From positions 41,273 to 105,272 of the forward strand of contig NZ_LMWH01000229.1 of the NCBI RefSeq assembly GCF_001507435.1: a DNA stretch of 64,000 bases. Direction: 5' to 3'. The stretch comes from Streptomyces sp. NRRL F-5122 (lineage in GTDB: Bacteria > Actinomycetota > Actinomycetes > Streptomycetales > Streptomycetaceae). The position numbers and the translations under genes were made by a program. Under the pieces are notes generated by a model. It was not told the origin of the DNA, did no database searches, and was given only the letters and a program-made list of their open reading frames with translations. Shown here piece after piece: positions 33,956 to 41,762 of this stretch (position 1 is its first letter; every line of letters starts with the position of its first letter).

Positions 33956-34031
33956 GTGAGTCGGCGGAGGCCTCGTTCGCGGCGGCACGGGACCGGGTGA
34001 CCGAACTGGCGGGCCGTGCACCGGTCCCGCT

Positions 34032-34586
34032 CTACCGGTAGGCCTCCAGCAGGAGACCGGCCGCCAGCCCCGCCTGCACGGCGGGTTCCGCGCTGCCCTC
34101 TATGCCGGCCGTCACCATGGCACCCTCGGCCAGCAGATACAGCTGGCCGCCCAGCGGCTCGGGCAGTTCCGCGTCGGCCACCAGGCCGGCCACATAGGCC
34201 CTGAACGCCTGCTTGTGGGCGCGCACCTGGGCGAGCACCCGAGGGGACGTGGCACCCAGCTCCCCGTACGAGTTGATCCACGCGCAGCCGCGGAAGTCGG
34301 GCTCCAGGAACCACAGCCGAAGCCAGTCGAACACCGACAGGATCCGCTCACGGGGGTCCGTGCATCGGTCCACATGGGCGGCCAGCCGCTGCCGCCAGGC
34401 CACGTCGCGCCGCTCCAGGTAGGCCTCGACCAACTGCTCCTTGGCCGGGAACAGCTGGTACAGCCGCTTCAGCGACAACCCGGACGTGCTGCGGATGTCG
34501 TCCATCCCGACGCTGTGTATGCCTCGGCCGTAGAACAGCTTCTCCGCGGCGTCCAGGGCGCGGTCCCGGGCGACTTCGCTGTCCAT
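34032..34586 (-). CDS. TetR/AcrR family transcriptional regulator
   Basis: The 184-residue protein has the HTH at about 8-55 (GIHSVGMDDIRSTSGLSLKR followed by LYQLFPAKEQLVEAYLERRD) and the C-terminal domain seen in the YcdC-like group with FRGCAWINSYGELG, where a cysteine lies in the ligand cavity region. ATG 34586 follows AGGAGG. The GAGAAC-CGGC-GTTCTC palindrome 28 bases upstream is a likely autoregulatory site. The divergent flavoprotein gene at 34706 may be controlled from the same region. Confidence 0.88.
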   Translation of the reverse strand: MDSEVARDRALDAAEKLFYGRGIHSVGMDDIRSTSGLSLKRLYQLFPAKEQLVEAYLERRDVAWRQRLAAHVDRCTDPRERILSVFDWLRLWFLEPDFRGCAWINSYGELGATSPRVLAQVRAHKQAFRAYVAGLVADAELPEPLGGQLYLLAEGAMVTAGIEGSAEPAVQAGLAAGLLLEAYR

Positions 34587-34613
34587 GTACGAGCCCTCCT
34601 GGGCGCCCTCGGG

Positions 34614-34629
34614 GAGAACCGGCGTTCTC
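34614..34629. promoter_or_regulatory. TetR-type operator
   Basis: GAGAAC (34614-34619) and GTTCTC (34624-34629) are perfect inverted arms around CGGC, in the divergent promoter of the TetR and flavoprotein genes. Confidence 0.5.
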
Positions 34630-34693
34630 TACCGTAGCAGTCATTCCGGACCCGAGGTCGTTCGGGGCCCGGCGGGAAGGGGTCGGCACCCCC

Positions 34694-34699
34694 TAGAGT
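34694..34699 (+). promoter_or_regulatory. -10 element of the leaderless flavoprotein gene
   Basis: TAGAGT lies six bases before the GTG at 34706, and no ribosome site is present. Confidence 0.5.
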
Positions 34700-34705
34700 G
34701 CTCAG

Positions 34706-35254
34706 GTGACCGAAGTCGCTTCGAAGCCCTTTCTGTACGTCGTCGTCTGCGCCTCGGGCATCGCCGAGGACATCAGCAAACTGATCACGGCCGCACAGGA
34801 GCGGGGCTGGGAGGTCGGCGTCGTCGCCACCCCCCTCGCGCTCCGCTTCTTCGACACCGGCACGGTCGAGACACTGACGGGCCGCCCGATCCGGTCCGCC
34901 TGGCGCACGCCGGGCGAAACACGGCCGTTCCCGGCTCCGGACGCGATCGTCGTCGCTCCGGCCACCTTCAACACGGTCAACAAGTGGGCCGCCGGCCTGG
35001 CGGACACCCTCGCGCTGGGCACCTTGTGCGAGGCATACGGCCTCGGCGTCCCGATCGCGGCGCTGCCCTGTGTGAGCGAGGCGCTCGCGGCCCATCCCGC
35101 CTACCGTGCCAGCCTCGAACGGCTGGGCGGCATGGGGGTCCGGTTCGGCGAGCCCTACGCCGGGGGCACGGACAAGAAGGGCGGGCGCCCGGACTTCGAG
35201 TGGGAGCGTGCCTTCGATCTGCTCACGCCGGTGAGGTTGCCTAAGGGGACCTGA
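34706..35254 (+). CDS. Flavoprotein of the HFCD (Dfp/EpiD-like) family
   Basis: The 182-residue protein has the Rossmann-like start LYVVVCASGIAEDISKLITA and the conserved APATFNTVNKWAAGLADTLA, which corresponds to the PASANT motif of phosphopantothenoylcysteine decarboxylase and lantibiotic decarboxylases. It should bind FMN and might decarboxylate a cysteine-like substrate, but the specific substrate residues are not recognisable. GTG 34706 is supported by the leaderless -10 box. It is divergent from the TetR gene, its probable regulator. Confidence 0.8.
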   Translation: MTEVASKPFLYVVVCASGIAEDISKLITAAQERGWEVGVVATPLALRFFDTGTVETLTGRPIRSAWRTPGETRPFPAPDAIVVAPATFNTVNKWAAGLADTLALGTLCEAYGLGVPIAALPCVSEALAAHPAYRASLERLGGMGVRFGEPYAGGTDKKGGRPDFEWERAFDLLTPVRLPKGT

Positions 35255-35357
35255 GGGGCGGTGGGCGTCCCACCGGCGCCGCCGCGGCATACGGCTGCCG
35301 CAGCGGCGCCGTGGAACCTCTTGCCCCGTATGTCCAATCTGTCAGGAGTGGACGCTT

Positions 35358-35363
35358 TAGTGT
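35358..35363 (+). promoter_or_regulatory. -10 element of a leaderless hydrolase gene
   Basis: TAGTGT lies six bases before the ATG at 35370, without a ribosome site. Confidence 0.5.
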
Positions 35364-35369
35364 CGTTCC

Positions 35370-36257
35370 ATGACCGGAGACCGTATCGAGCTGGCCATTC
35401 ACGATCACGGGGGCGAGGGTCCGCCGCTGCTGCTCCTGCACGGCGCCGGACGCACGCTCGCCGACTGGGCCGCCGTCGCACCCCTGCTGCTGAAGCGCCA
35501 CCGCGTGCTGGCCGTCGATCTGCGTGGCCACGGCCGCTCCCCGTCCGGGCCATGGCGTCTGCCCGCGGTGCTGGGGGACCTCGAGCGGGCACTGGCGGCG
35601 CACGGGATCCCCGCAGCCCTCCCCGTCGGGCACTCGCTGGGCGGCGTGCTCGCCGTGCTCTACGCGCTGGAGCACCCGGAGGTGACGCCCGGGGCCGTGA
35701 ACCTCGACGGATTCGGCTGGGGGCGCCCCGACCAGTACATGGGTCTTGATCCGGACTACGTCCTGCGGCATCTGGGCCTGGTCCGGGCACTGAACGCCGA
35801 GGGACTGGGCAGGGAGCTGTCCGCGGACGGGCTGAAGGAGCTTCTCGCCGAGCAGCGTGCGATGTCCGACCGGCTGGGCGTTCCCTACGAACTGCTGGAG
35901 GCGGGCGTTCTGCGCTCCGTGCACGAACGCGAGGACGGGGTTCTGGAGGTACGGCCCGGCCGGGGCGAGGCCGTGCAGATGCTCGCGGAGATCGACTCCC
36001 TCGACCTCTTCGCCCTGTTCCGCGCGATGCCCGCACCGCTGCTGCTGGTCCGCGCCCAGCGGGTGGAGCCGGCCGTGTCCGGCCTCGGCTGGTTCGAACC
36101 GATGATGGCCGCCTACGCCAAGGGGCTGGCACGGGACCTCGATGCGCTGGCCGAGGAGCGGCACCGGGTGACCGTGGCCGCTGTCGACGCCACGCATGCC
36201 ATGCTGCTGGAGAACCCCAGGGCGGTCGCGGAGACCGTCCTCGGCTTCACCGCCTGA
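35370..36257 (+). CDS. Alpha/beta hydrolase
   Basis: The 295-residue protein has the oxyanion-hole region LLLLHGAGRTLADWAAVAP, the strand-turn DLRGHGRSPSG, the nucleophile elbow VGHSLGGVLA (Ser), a possible acid at about 230, and the catalytic histidine in AVDATHAMLLENPRAV. It is a complete serine hydrolase of the lactonase/esterase type; the substrate is unknown. It contrasts with the hydrolase remnant at 5729. The start is supported by the leaderless -10 element at 35358. It ends six bases from the convergent dioxygenase remnant. Confidence 0.85.
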   Translation: MTGDRIELAIHDHGGEGPPLLLLHGAGRTLADWAAVAPLLLKRHRVLAVDLRGHGRSPSGPWRLPAVLGDLERALAAHGIPAALPVGHSLGGVLAVLYALEHPEVTPGAVNLDGFGWGRPDQYMGLDPDYVLRHLGLVRALNAEGLGRELSADGLKELLAEQRAMSDRLGVPYELLEAGVLRSVHEREDGVLEVRPGRGEAVQMLAEIDSLDLFALFRAMPAPLLLVRAQRVEPAVSGLGWFEPMMAAYAKGLARDLDALAEERHRVTVAAVDATHAMLLENPRAVAETVLGFTA

Positions 36258-36263
36258 GGGGCG

Positions 36264-36512
36264 TCAGTGCGGCTCCGCGGCCGTGAACTGAGAGCCGCAC
36301 GGGTCCGCGCCCTCGCTCTCGGGCGGTACGACGGGTGTGCCGTCCATCGTCAGGTTCCGGTAGCAGCGGCCGATGCGGAGGTTGGAACGGCCCGCGTAGT
36401 GGCCGATGAAGGAGCGCCGGAAGCGTTCGGTGCTCCGGCTCGGCTGTGAGCGGTGTACCAGGCTGCCGTTGAAGAACAGGTAGCCGCCGGGGTCCATCTC
36501 CACGGGCACCGC
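36264..36512 (-). pseudogene. C-terminal fragment of a phytanoyl-CoA-dioxygenase-like gene
   Basis: The last 80 or so codons read MDPGGYLFFNGSLVHRSQPS, RRSFIGHYAGRSN and YRNLTMDGTPV, the C-terminal part of a PhyH-type iron/2-oxoglutarate dioxygenase, including the distal histidine and the arginine that holds 2-oxoglutarate. Everything upstream, including the HxD metal motif, is missing. The same frame continues only through sequence that is antisense to an AraC remnant. The break is near 36512, where the oppositely oriented AraC fragment begins. Confidence 0.65.
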
Positions 36513-36530
36513 GGCCGGACCGGGCGGGTG

Positions 36531-36890
36531 CCGAGGCGCTGATCGCGGCCGACCCGGGTGCGCCGCACACGGTGCGATCGCTCGCCGCAGGCGTCTCGCT
36601 CTCCCCGTCGCGTTTTTGCGCACCTTTTCACCGAACAGTTCGGTGCTCACCGATGAACGTGTTGCGCGGGGCCCGACTGCGGCATGCGGCACGGCTGTTG
36701 GAGGAGACCGGTCGACCGCGTGGCCGGTGCCTCGGGATTCGCCGGCCCGTTCCACTTCGGCCGGCTCTTCCGCCAGCGCTTCGGAACCCCGCCCGGTGCG
36801 TACCGTTCCCGCGCCGAGGCGCCGGCAGGTGAATTCCCGGGAGTAAGCGGCCGGACGGTCCCGGAATTCAGGGGACCGGTTCCTGTTTGA
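36531..36890 (+). pseudogene. C-terminal remnant of an AraC family regulator, frameshifted
   Basis: Read across three frames, this stretch spells the AraC/XylS DNA-binding domain: [56 protein letters not shown], then [19 protein letters not shown] and [13 protein letters not shown] to the TGA at 36888. At least three frameshifts separate these parts, and the N-terminal arabinose-type domain is absent. It was probably divergent from the dioxygenase, and one deletion removed both 5' ends and their common promoter. Confidence 0.7.
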
Positions 36891-37179
36891 CTGACTTTTT
36901 GTCAAGTAGGTGCCGGGGGGGGATGGGAATGGGAAAGAGAGGGGGTCTCTTGTTGGGGCACGGCGGTCTGTGAAAAGGTGTCACCGTCGGCGCGTGGACC
37001 TCGACCATTTCCGCTGCGCATACGGGCGTTGTCGTTCGCCGCCCCCTTCGAGGCAACTCTGCGGGGCGGATGTTCGAAATGCTGATGACCTCATGGGCAC
37101 TTCCCGCATGGGCGGTCGGGCCGTGCCTGTTCAGGTCTGTACCGAAGAACTTCCGCGTGGGCTTTGGAGGATCGTGGAC

Positions 37180-39129
37180 GTGCACGTGGGGGTCCAGGAA
37201 AATTCCCCCGGCCCCATTCCTTCGTACGGCCCGACCGACGAACAGCTTGCCGCCGAGCTGAAGAAGTCGGCCGGGAAGAGACCCGTGCACCATCCCGTCG
37301 GTGAACTGCTCGACCGCCACTGGGAGTCCGCCTACATCTACGCCCGGTTGTGCACGGACGGCGCCCATCCCGCCGGAATGCTCACCACGGCGGCGTTCAC
37401 CCGGCTGTTCGAGGACTCGGCGGGCCAGGGCGGGCCCACGGCCGCATGGCGGCCCCAACTGCTCGTGACGGTACGGCGACTGGCCGGCCAATGGGACGCC
37501 GACCACCGCCGCTCGCTTCTCCACCCGGAGCTGCGGTCCCGGCCCGGCAGCGCCGAGCGCGCCGCGTTGCGCCTGCTGCCATCCGAGAACCGGCGGCTGG
37601 TGTCCCGCGCCTTTCAGCGGCTTCCCGAGCCCGCGCGCTGTCTGCTGTGGCACGTCGAGGTCGAGTGCGAGGAACCGGCCGTGCCCGCGGCCCTGTTGGG
37701 GATCGATCCGCTCGACGCGGTGATGAGGCTCGAGCGGGCGCGTGAACTGCTGCGCGAGGTCTGTCTGGACATCCACCGTGAGTCCGCCTCCGACGAGGGC
37801 TGCCGCCGCTACGCCCGGCTGCTGGACGTCTCGCTGCGCCGGAACGGCACCCCTCTCGATCCCGATCTGCGGCTGCACATGGACGGCTGCGCGCACTGCC
37901 ACAACGCCGCCGAACAACTGGACGGCTTCCACAAGCGGCTCGCGCTCCTGCTTGCCGAGGGTGTGCTGGGCTGGGGTGCACAGGCCTACCTGGAGGCCAA
38001 GAGCGCTCAGGCCCGGGCGGCGACTGCGTCCGCACCCGGGCCGGTGGGGGGAGAGCCGCTGATCGACCCAGTCCACGCGACCTCGGTCCCCGAGCCCCCC
38101 GCACCCGCGGTCGTGGCACCCGACGCCCCGGGCGGAGGACTTCGGCGCTTCTTCGGTGCCGCTGCCGTTCTGCGCGCCCGTTCCGCGGCCGCGCACAAGG
38201 CTTCCCGTCCCTCGCCGCACCGCCGGCAGATCGCACTCGCCGTGGCCGCTGTCAGCGCCCTCGTCCTCATACCGCTCGCGGTGTGGTCCGGCTCGAGAGC
38301 GGACGGGCAGGCCGCGACGGGCGCGGGCGCACCGTCCGGCGACCCGGGTGGCTCGCCCGAAGGCGCCTCGGCTTCACCCTCCTGGGTCGGTGCCGCCGCA
38401 GATGTGCCCACGGGTGCCTTCACCGGCCGGCTCCGCCACCAGGACAGCGGCCTGTGCATCGGCCTCGACCAGCAGGGAGCGGTTGTCGGCGCGGAGGCCG
38501 TGCTGGTCTCCTGCACCTCGCCCGCGGCCCAGCAGTGGTCGTACGAGGCCGACGGTCTGCTGCGCAGCGCCACCGACCCCGGCCTGTGTCTGGACTCGCA
38601 CCTCGGCTATGCGGTCCAACTCGCCGCGTGCGCGGACGAGTCGCAGGCCGAGGCGAAGAACGTGCGCTACGACTTCACCCTCCAGGGCGTCATCGTGCCA
38701 CGCTGGAACCAGGGCCTCGCCCTGGCCCCCGCGGCGCCCACGGCCGACGTGGGGCTGGTGGCCAAGGCGCGCACGCAGGACGGCACCCAGCGGTGGGCGG
38801 TCGACACCCCGAAGGCGCAGCAGATGCAGTCGCTCGACCCGGCCGCCTCCGCCGCCGTGAGCGGTGACCCCTTTGCCGCGCCCTCCGACGCGACCAGGAT
38901 CGCGGCGGAGCCGACCGCCCCACCCGGGTCCGCCGCGGGGGTGGATCCGTCCTCCGACCCGGGACGGGACACGTGCCCCGCTGGGGACTGTGCGCCGGGC
39001 GACCAAGGCGACCAGGGCGACCAGGGCAACCAAGGTGACCAGGACGGTCAGGGGGACCAAGGCGGTCACGGGGAGTGGGGAGACCACGACGGCCGGGGGT
39101 CGCACCGGGGCTGGGGCCGTCACCACTGA
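37180..39129 (+). CDS. Membrane sigma-factor-like protein with zinc finger and ricin lectin domain
   Basis: The 649-residue protein has a sigma2-like region (about 42-105; LLDRHWESAYIYARLC and WRPQLLVTVRRLAGQW), a sigma4-like region (about 140-198; LPEPARCLLWHVEVECEEPA then ALLGIDPLDAVMRLERA), a zinc-finger anti-sigma motif HMDGCAHC (about 233-240), a membrane helix (about 350-371), and an outside ricin-type beta-trefoil (about 413-545; CIGLDQQG and QQWSYEADGLLRS). The tail is collagen-like (GDQ repeats, from about 607). Sigma factor, anti-sigma and carbohydrate sensor thus seem joined in one chain, as known for ECF53-type one-piece sigma factors. GTG 37180 matches the VH start of its paralogue at 47921 and has GGAGG upstream. 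Confidence 0.7.
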   Translation: MHVGVQENSPGPIPSYGPTDEQLAAELKKSAGKRPVHHPVGELLDRHWESAYIYARLCTDGAHPAGMLTTAAFTRLFEDSAGQGGPTAAWRPQLLVTVRRLAGQWDADHRRSLLHPELRSRPGSAERAALRLLPSENRRLVSRAFQRLPEPARCLLWHVEVECEEPAVPAALLGIDPLDAVMRLERARELLREVCLDIHRESASDEGCRRYARLLDVSLRRNGTPLDPDLRLHMDGCAHCHNAAEQLDGFHKRLALLLAEGVLGWGAQAYLEAKSAQARAATASAPGPVGGEPLIDPVHATSVPEPPAPAVVAPDAPGGGLRRFFGAAAVLRARSAAAHKASRPSPHRRQIALAVAAVSALVLIPLAVWSGSRADGQAATGAGAPSGDPGGSPEGASASPSWVGAAADVPTGAFTGRLRHQDSGLCIGLDQQGAVVGAEAVLVSCTSPAAQQWSYEADGLLRSATDPGLCLDSHLGYAVQLAACADESQAEAKNVRYDFTLQGVIVPRWNQGLALAPAAPTADVGLVAKARTQDGTQRWAVDTPKAQQMQSLDPAASAAVSGDPFAAPSDATRIAAEPTAPPGSAAGVDPSSDPGRDTCPAGDCAPGDQGDQGDQGNQGDQDGQGDQGGHGEWGDHDGRGSHRGWGRHH

Positions 39130-39147
39130 GGCGCGCGTCCCGCGACG

Positions 39148-41550
39148 TCACTCCTCGAGCAGGTTCAGCTCTGCCCAGATCGTCTTGCCCTCCGTGGTGT
39201 GGCGGCTGCCCCAGCGCTGGGTGAGCTGGGCGACCAGCAGCAGACCGCGGCCGCCCTCGTCGTAGGTCCTGGCCCTTCGCAGATGTGGGGCGGTGTGGCT
39301 GCCGTCCGAGACCTCGCAGATCAGCGTGGCGGTGTCATGGATCAGCCGGAGCCGGATCGGCTGCTCGCCGTACCGGACGGCGTTGGTGACCAGTTCGCTG
39401 ACCACCAGCTCGGCCGTGAACAGGGCCTCGCTCAGCCCCCATGCCGCGAGCCGGCCGACCACCTCCTTGCGGATCGCCGCGATGCGTGACGGCTGTGAGG
39501 GCACGGCCCAGGTCGCGACCCGTGCGGCGGGCAGCTCCCGGGTGCGGGCGACCAGCAGCGCCACATCGTCGGCCGTCCCGTCGACGGGCAGCAGGGCGCG
39601 CAGGATCCGGTCGCAGGCGTCGTCCAGCGAGTCCGCGGCCGACGCGGTTCCCTGGTCCGCCGGGGCCCCGGAGAGCGCCCCGTACAGCAGCAGGCGCCCG
39701 GCGTCGACGTCATGATCGCGGGTCTCGATCAGCCCGTCGGTGTACAGGCCGAGCACGGTGCCCTCGGGCAAGACGATCTCGGCCGACTCGAACGGCTGCC
39801 CGCCGAGGCCCAGCGGGGGGCCGCCGGGCAGCTTGATGTCCCGGGGCGACTGGCCCGGCGCCATCATCACCGGCGAGGGGTGGCCCGCACGTGCGAGGGT
39901 GCACCGGCGTGAGACCGGGTCGTACACCGCATACAGGCAGGTGGCACCCACTTCGCCGGTCGTACTGTCCTGTCCCGCCTCCTTGGAGAGCTGCACCACG
40001 AGGTCGTCGAGATGCGTGAGCAGCTCGTCCGGCGCCAGGTCGATGTCGGCGAGCGTCCGCACCGCGGTGCGCAGCCGTCCCATCGTCGCCGAGGCCTGGA
40101 TGCCGTGGCCGACGACGTCACCCACGACCATGGCGACCCGCATCCCGGACAGCGGGATCAGATCGAACCAGTCGCCCCCCACTCCGGCGCGTGCGGCCGG
40201 CAGATAGCGGGAGGCGGCCTCCAGCGCGGCGGTCCGCGGCAGGGTGCGCGGCAACAGGCTGCGCTGAAGAGCGAGCGCCGTTCTGCGTTCGCGCGAGAAG
40301 CGGCGGGCGTTGTCGATGCAGATGGCGGCCCGAGCAGTGATCTCCTCGGCGAGGAGCACGTCGTCGGCGGTGAAGGGGTCCAGCCGCCGGTAGCGCGTGA
40401 GCACGGCCACGCCGAGCGTCCCGCCACGGGCGAGGACCGGCACCGACATGGTCGAGTGCACGCCGAACTCACGCACCCATCGGCGACGGGCCGGGTCCCA
40501 GTCGAGCCACTTGGTGAGCATGGTGGCCGCGTCGGCCACGACCGTCGTCCGACGGGCCATCAGTGACTCCGTCTGCGGTGAGCCCTCGGGGTAGAGGCCG
40601 ATCCCGCCCGGCTCGACCAGTACCTCGGGAGAGCCGGCGGTCACGGACTGGTGGGCGGTCCGGCGCAGTGCGATCGGTGCGGTGAGCGAACTCGGATAGG
40701 TCTCGGACCCGTCGGTCGGCGGATCCAGCAGATCCACGGCCACGAAGTCCGCGAGAGCGGGCACACAGACGTCGGCGAGCTCCTGAGCCGTGCGGGTCAC
40801 GTCGAGTGTGGTGCCGATGCGCACGCTCGCCTCGTTGACCAGCTGGAGTCGCTCCCGTGCGAGGTAGTGCTCGGTGAAGTCGTGTGAGGCGATGCACACA
40901 CCGAGCACCCGGCCGTCACCGTCCGTCAGAGGGGCGTACCGCACCAGCCAGGCGTGCGCGCTTTCCTCGCCGCTCGAGCGCAGGTAGGTCTGCACATCGC
41001 GTCCCTGCCCGCTCTCCAGGACCTCGCGCGCCTGGTCCTCCAGGGACTCGATCTCGGGCGTGGGACTGACCTCGGAGATCCGAAGACCGCGGATGCGCTC
41101 CGAGGGCAGCCCGATCACACCGGACATCGCCTCGTTGACGCCGCACAGCCGCAGGTCGTGGTCACAGACCGCGATGGCACACGGCAGGTACGTCATCGCG
41201 CTCCGGACCAGCGCGTCCTGCGCGCGACGCGCCCCGTCGTCCAGCGGTGCGACCACGAGCCAGCCGCCGCCTCGCTCGGGTGGGCGGTGATTGGCGAGCA
41301 GCCACACCGAAAAGCTGTGGCCGTCCCGATGCCGCAGCTCGACCGTGCCGCTCCACCGGACTCCGCCCGGTGGGTGCGGCGGCACGGGGCTGCCCGGGAC
41401 GAGCAGCTCGGCGGCGGGACGGCCCACAGGCTCGTCCTGCTCATAGCCGAGCAGCCGGCGGGCGTGCTCGTTCCACTGAGCCAGGATGCCGTTGTCGTCG
41501 ACGACCGCCCGAGCCGTGGCCGCCTCGCCTGAGGGATGGACCGGGCTCAT
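39148..41550 (-). CDS. PAS-GAF-PP2C(SpoIIE)-ATPase signalling protein, second copy
   Basis: The 800-residue protein repeats the plan of the protein at 28217: PAS domains (about 10-115 and 130-240; LGYEQDEPVGRPAAELLVPG, CGVNEAMSGVIGLPSERIRG), GAF (about 245-425), SpoIIE-type PP2C (about 440-655; GGDWFDLIPLSGMRVAMVVG and DVVGHGIQASATMGRLRTAV) and HATPase_c (about 670-800; SELVTNAVRYGEQPIRLRLI, YDEGGRGLLLVAQLTQRWGS). It should act on STAS antagonists and so on sigma activity. ATG 41550 follows AAGGGAGTGGGG. It is divergent from the beta-galactosidase gene and converges, 18 bases apart, on the first lectin-sigma protein. Confidence 0.88.
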   Translation of the reverse strand: MSPVHPSGEAATARAVVDDNGILAQWNEHARRLLGYEQDEPVGRPAAELLVPGSPVPPHPPGGVRWSGTVELRHRDGHSFSVWLLANHRPPERGGGWLVVAPLDDGARRAQDALVRSAMTYLPCAIAVCDHDLRLCGVNEAMSGVIGLPSERIRGLRISEVSPTPEIESLEDQAREVLESGQGRDVQTYLRSSGEESAHAWLVRYAPLTDGDGRVLGVCIASHDFTEHYLARERLQLVNEASVRIGTTLDVTRTAQELADVCVPALADFVAVDLLDPPTDGSETYPSSLTAPIALRRTAHQSVTAGSPEVLVEPGGIGLYPEGSPQTESLMARRTTVVADAATMLTKWLDWDPARRRWVREFGVHSTMSVPVLARGGTLGVAVLTRYRRLDPFTADDVLLAEEITARAAICIDNARRFSRERRTALALQRSLLPRTLPRTAALEAASRYLPAARAGVGGDWFDLIPLSGMRVAMVVGDVVGHGIQASATMGRLRTAVRTLADIDLAPDELLTHLDDLVVQLSKEAGQDSTTGEVGATCLYAVYDPVSRRCTLARAGHPSPVMMAPGQSPRDIKLPGGPPLGLGGQPFESAEIVLPEGTVLGLYTDGLIETRDHDVDAGRLLLYGALSGAPADQGTASAADSLDDACDRILRALLPVDGTADDVALLVARTRELPAARVATWAVPSQPSRIAAIRKEVVGRLAAWGLSEALFTAELVVSELVTNAVRYGEQPIRLRLIHDTATLICEVSDGSHTAPHLRRARTYDEGGRGLLLVAQLTQRWGSRHTTEGKTIWAELNLLEE

Positions 41551-41762
41551 CGACCCCACTCCCTTGAGCGAACTCCCAGTGACCAAGCGCATCACTCGTG
41601 TTTCCAGCGTAGTGCGTGGCCGGATTTCGTACCGAGCGGATGTGACCCGCGCGCCAAAAGTGTGGGGACGGACCCTTGACGCACGACTGTGGCCCACCGT
41701 CAGAATCTGTTTGGTCACGATCAGTTGTGAGTACTTCTGGGCCCTGATGAGGGAGAGCCGCC

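Noticed and set aside
36910..37179. 90-residue N-terminal extension of the first lectin-sigma protein
   Set aside because: The extension is Arg/Cys-rich and unlike the paralogue, which starts with the same VH at 47921; GGAGG supports the start at 37180.
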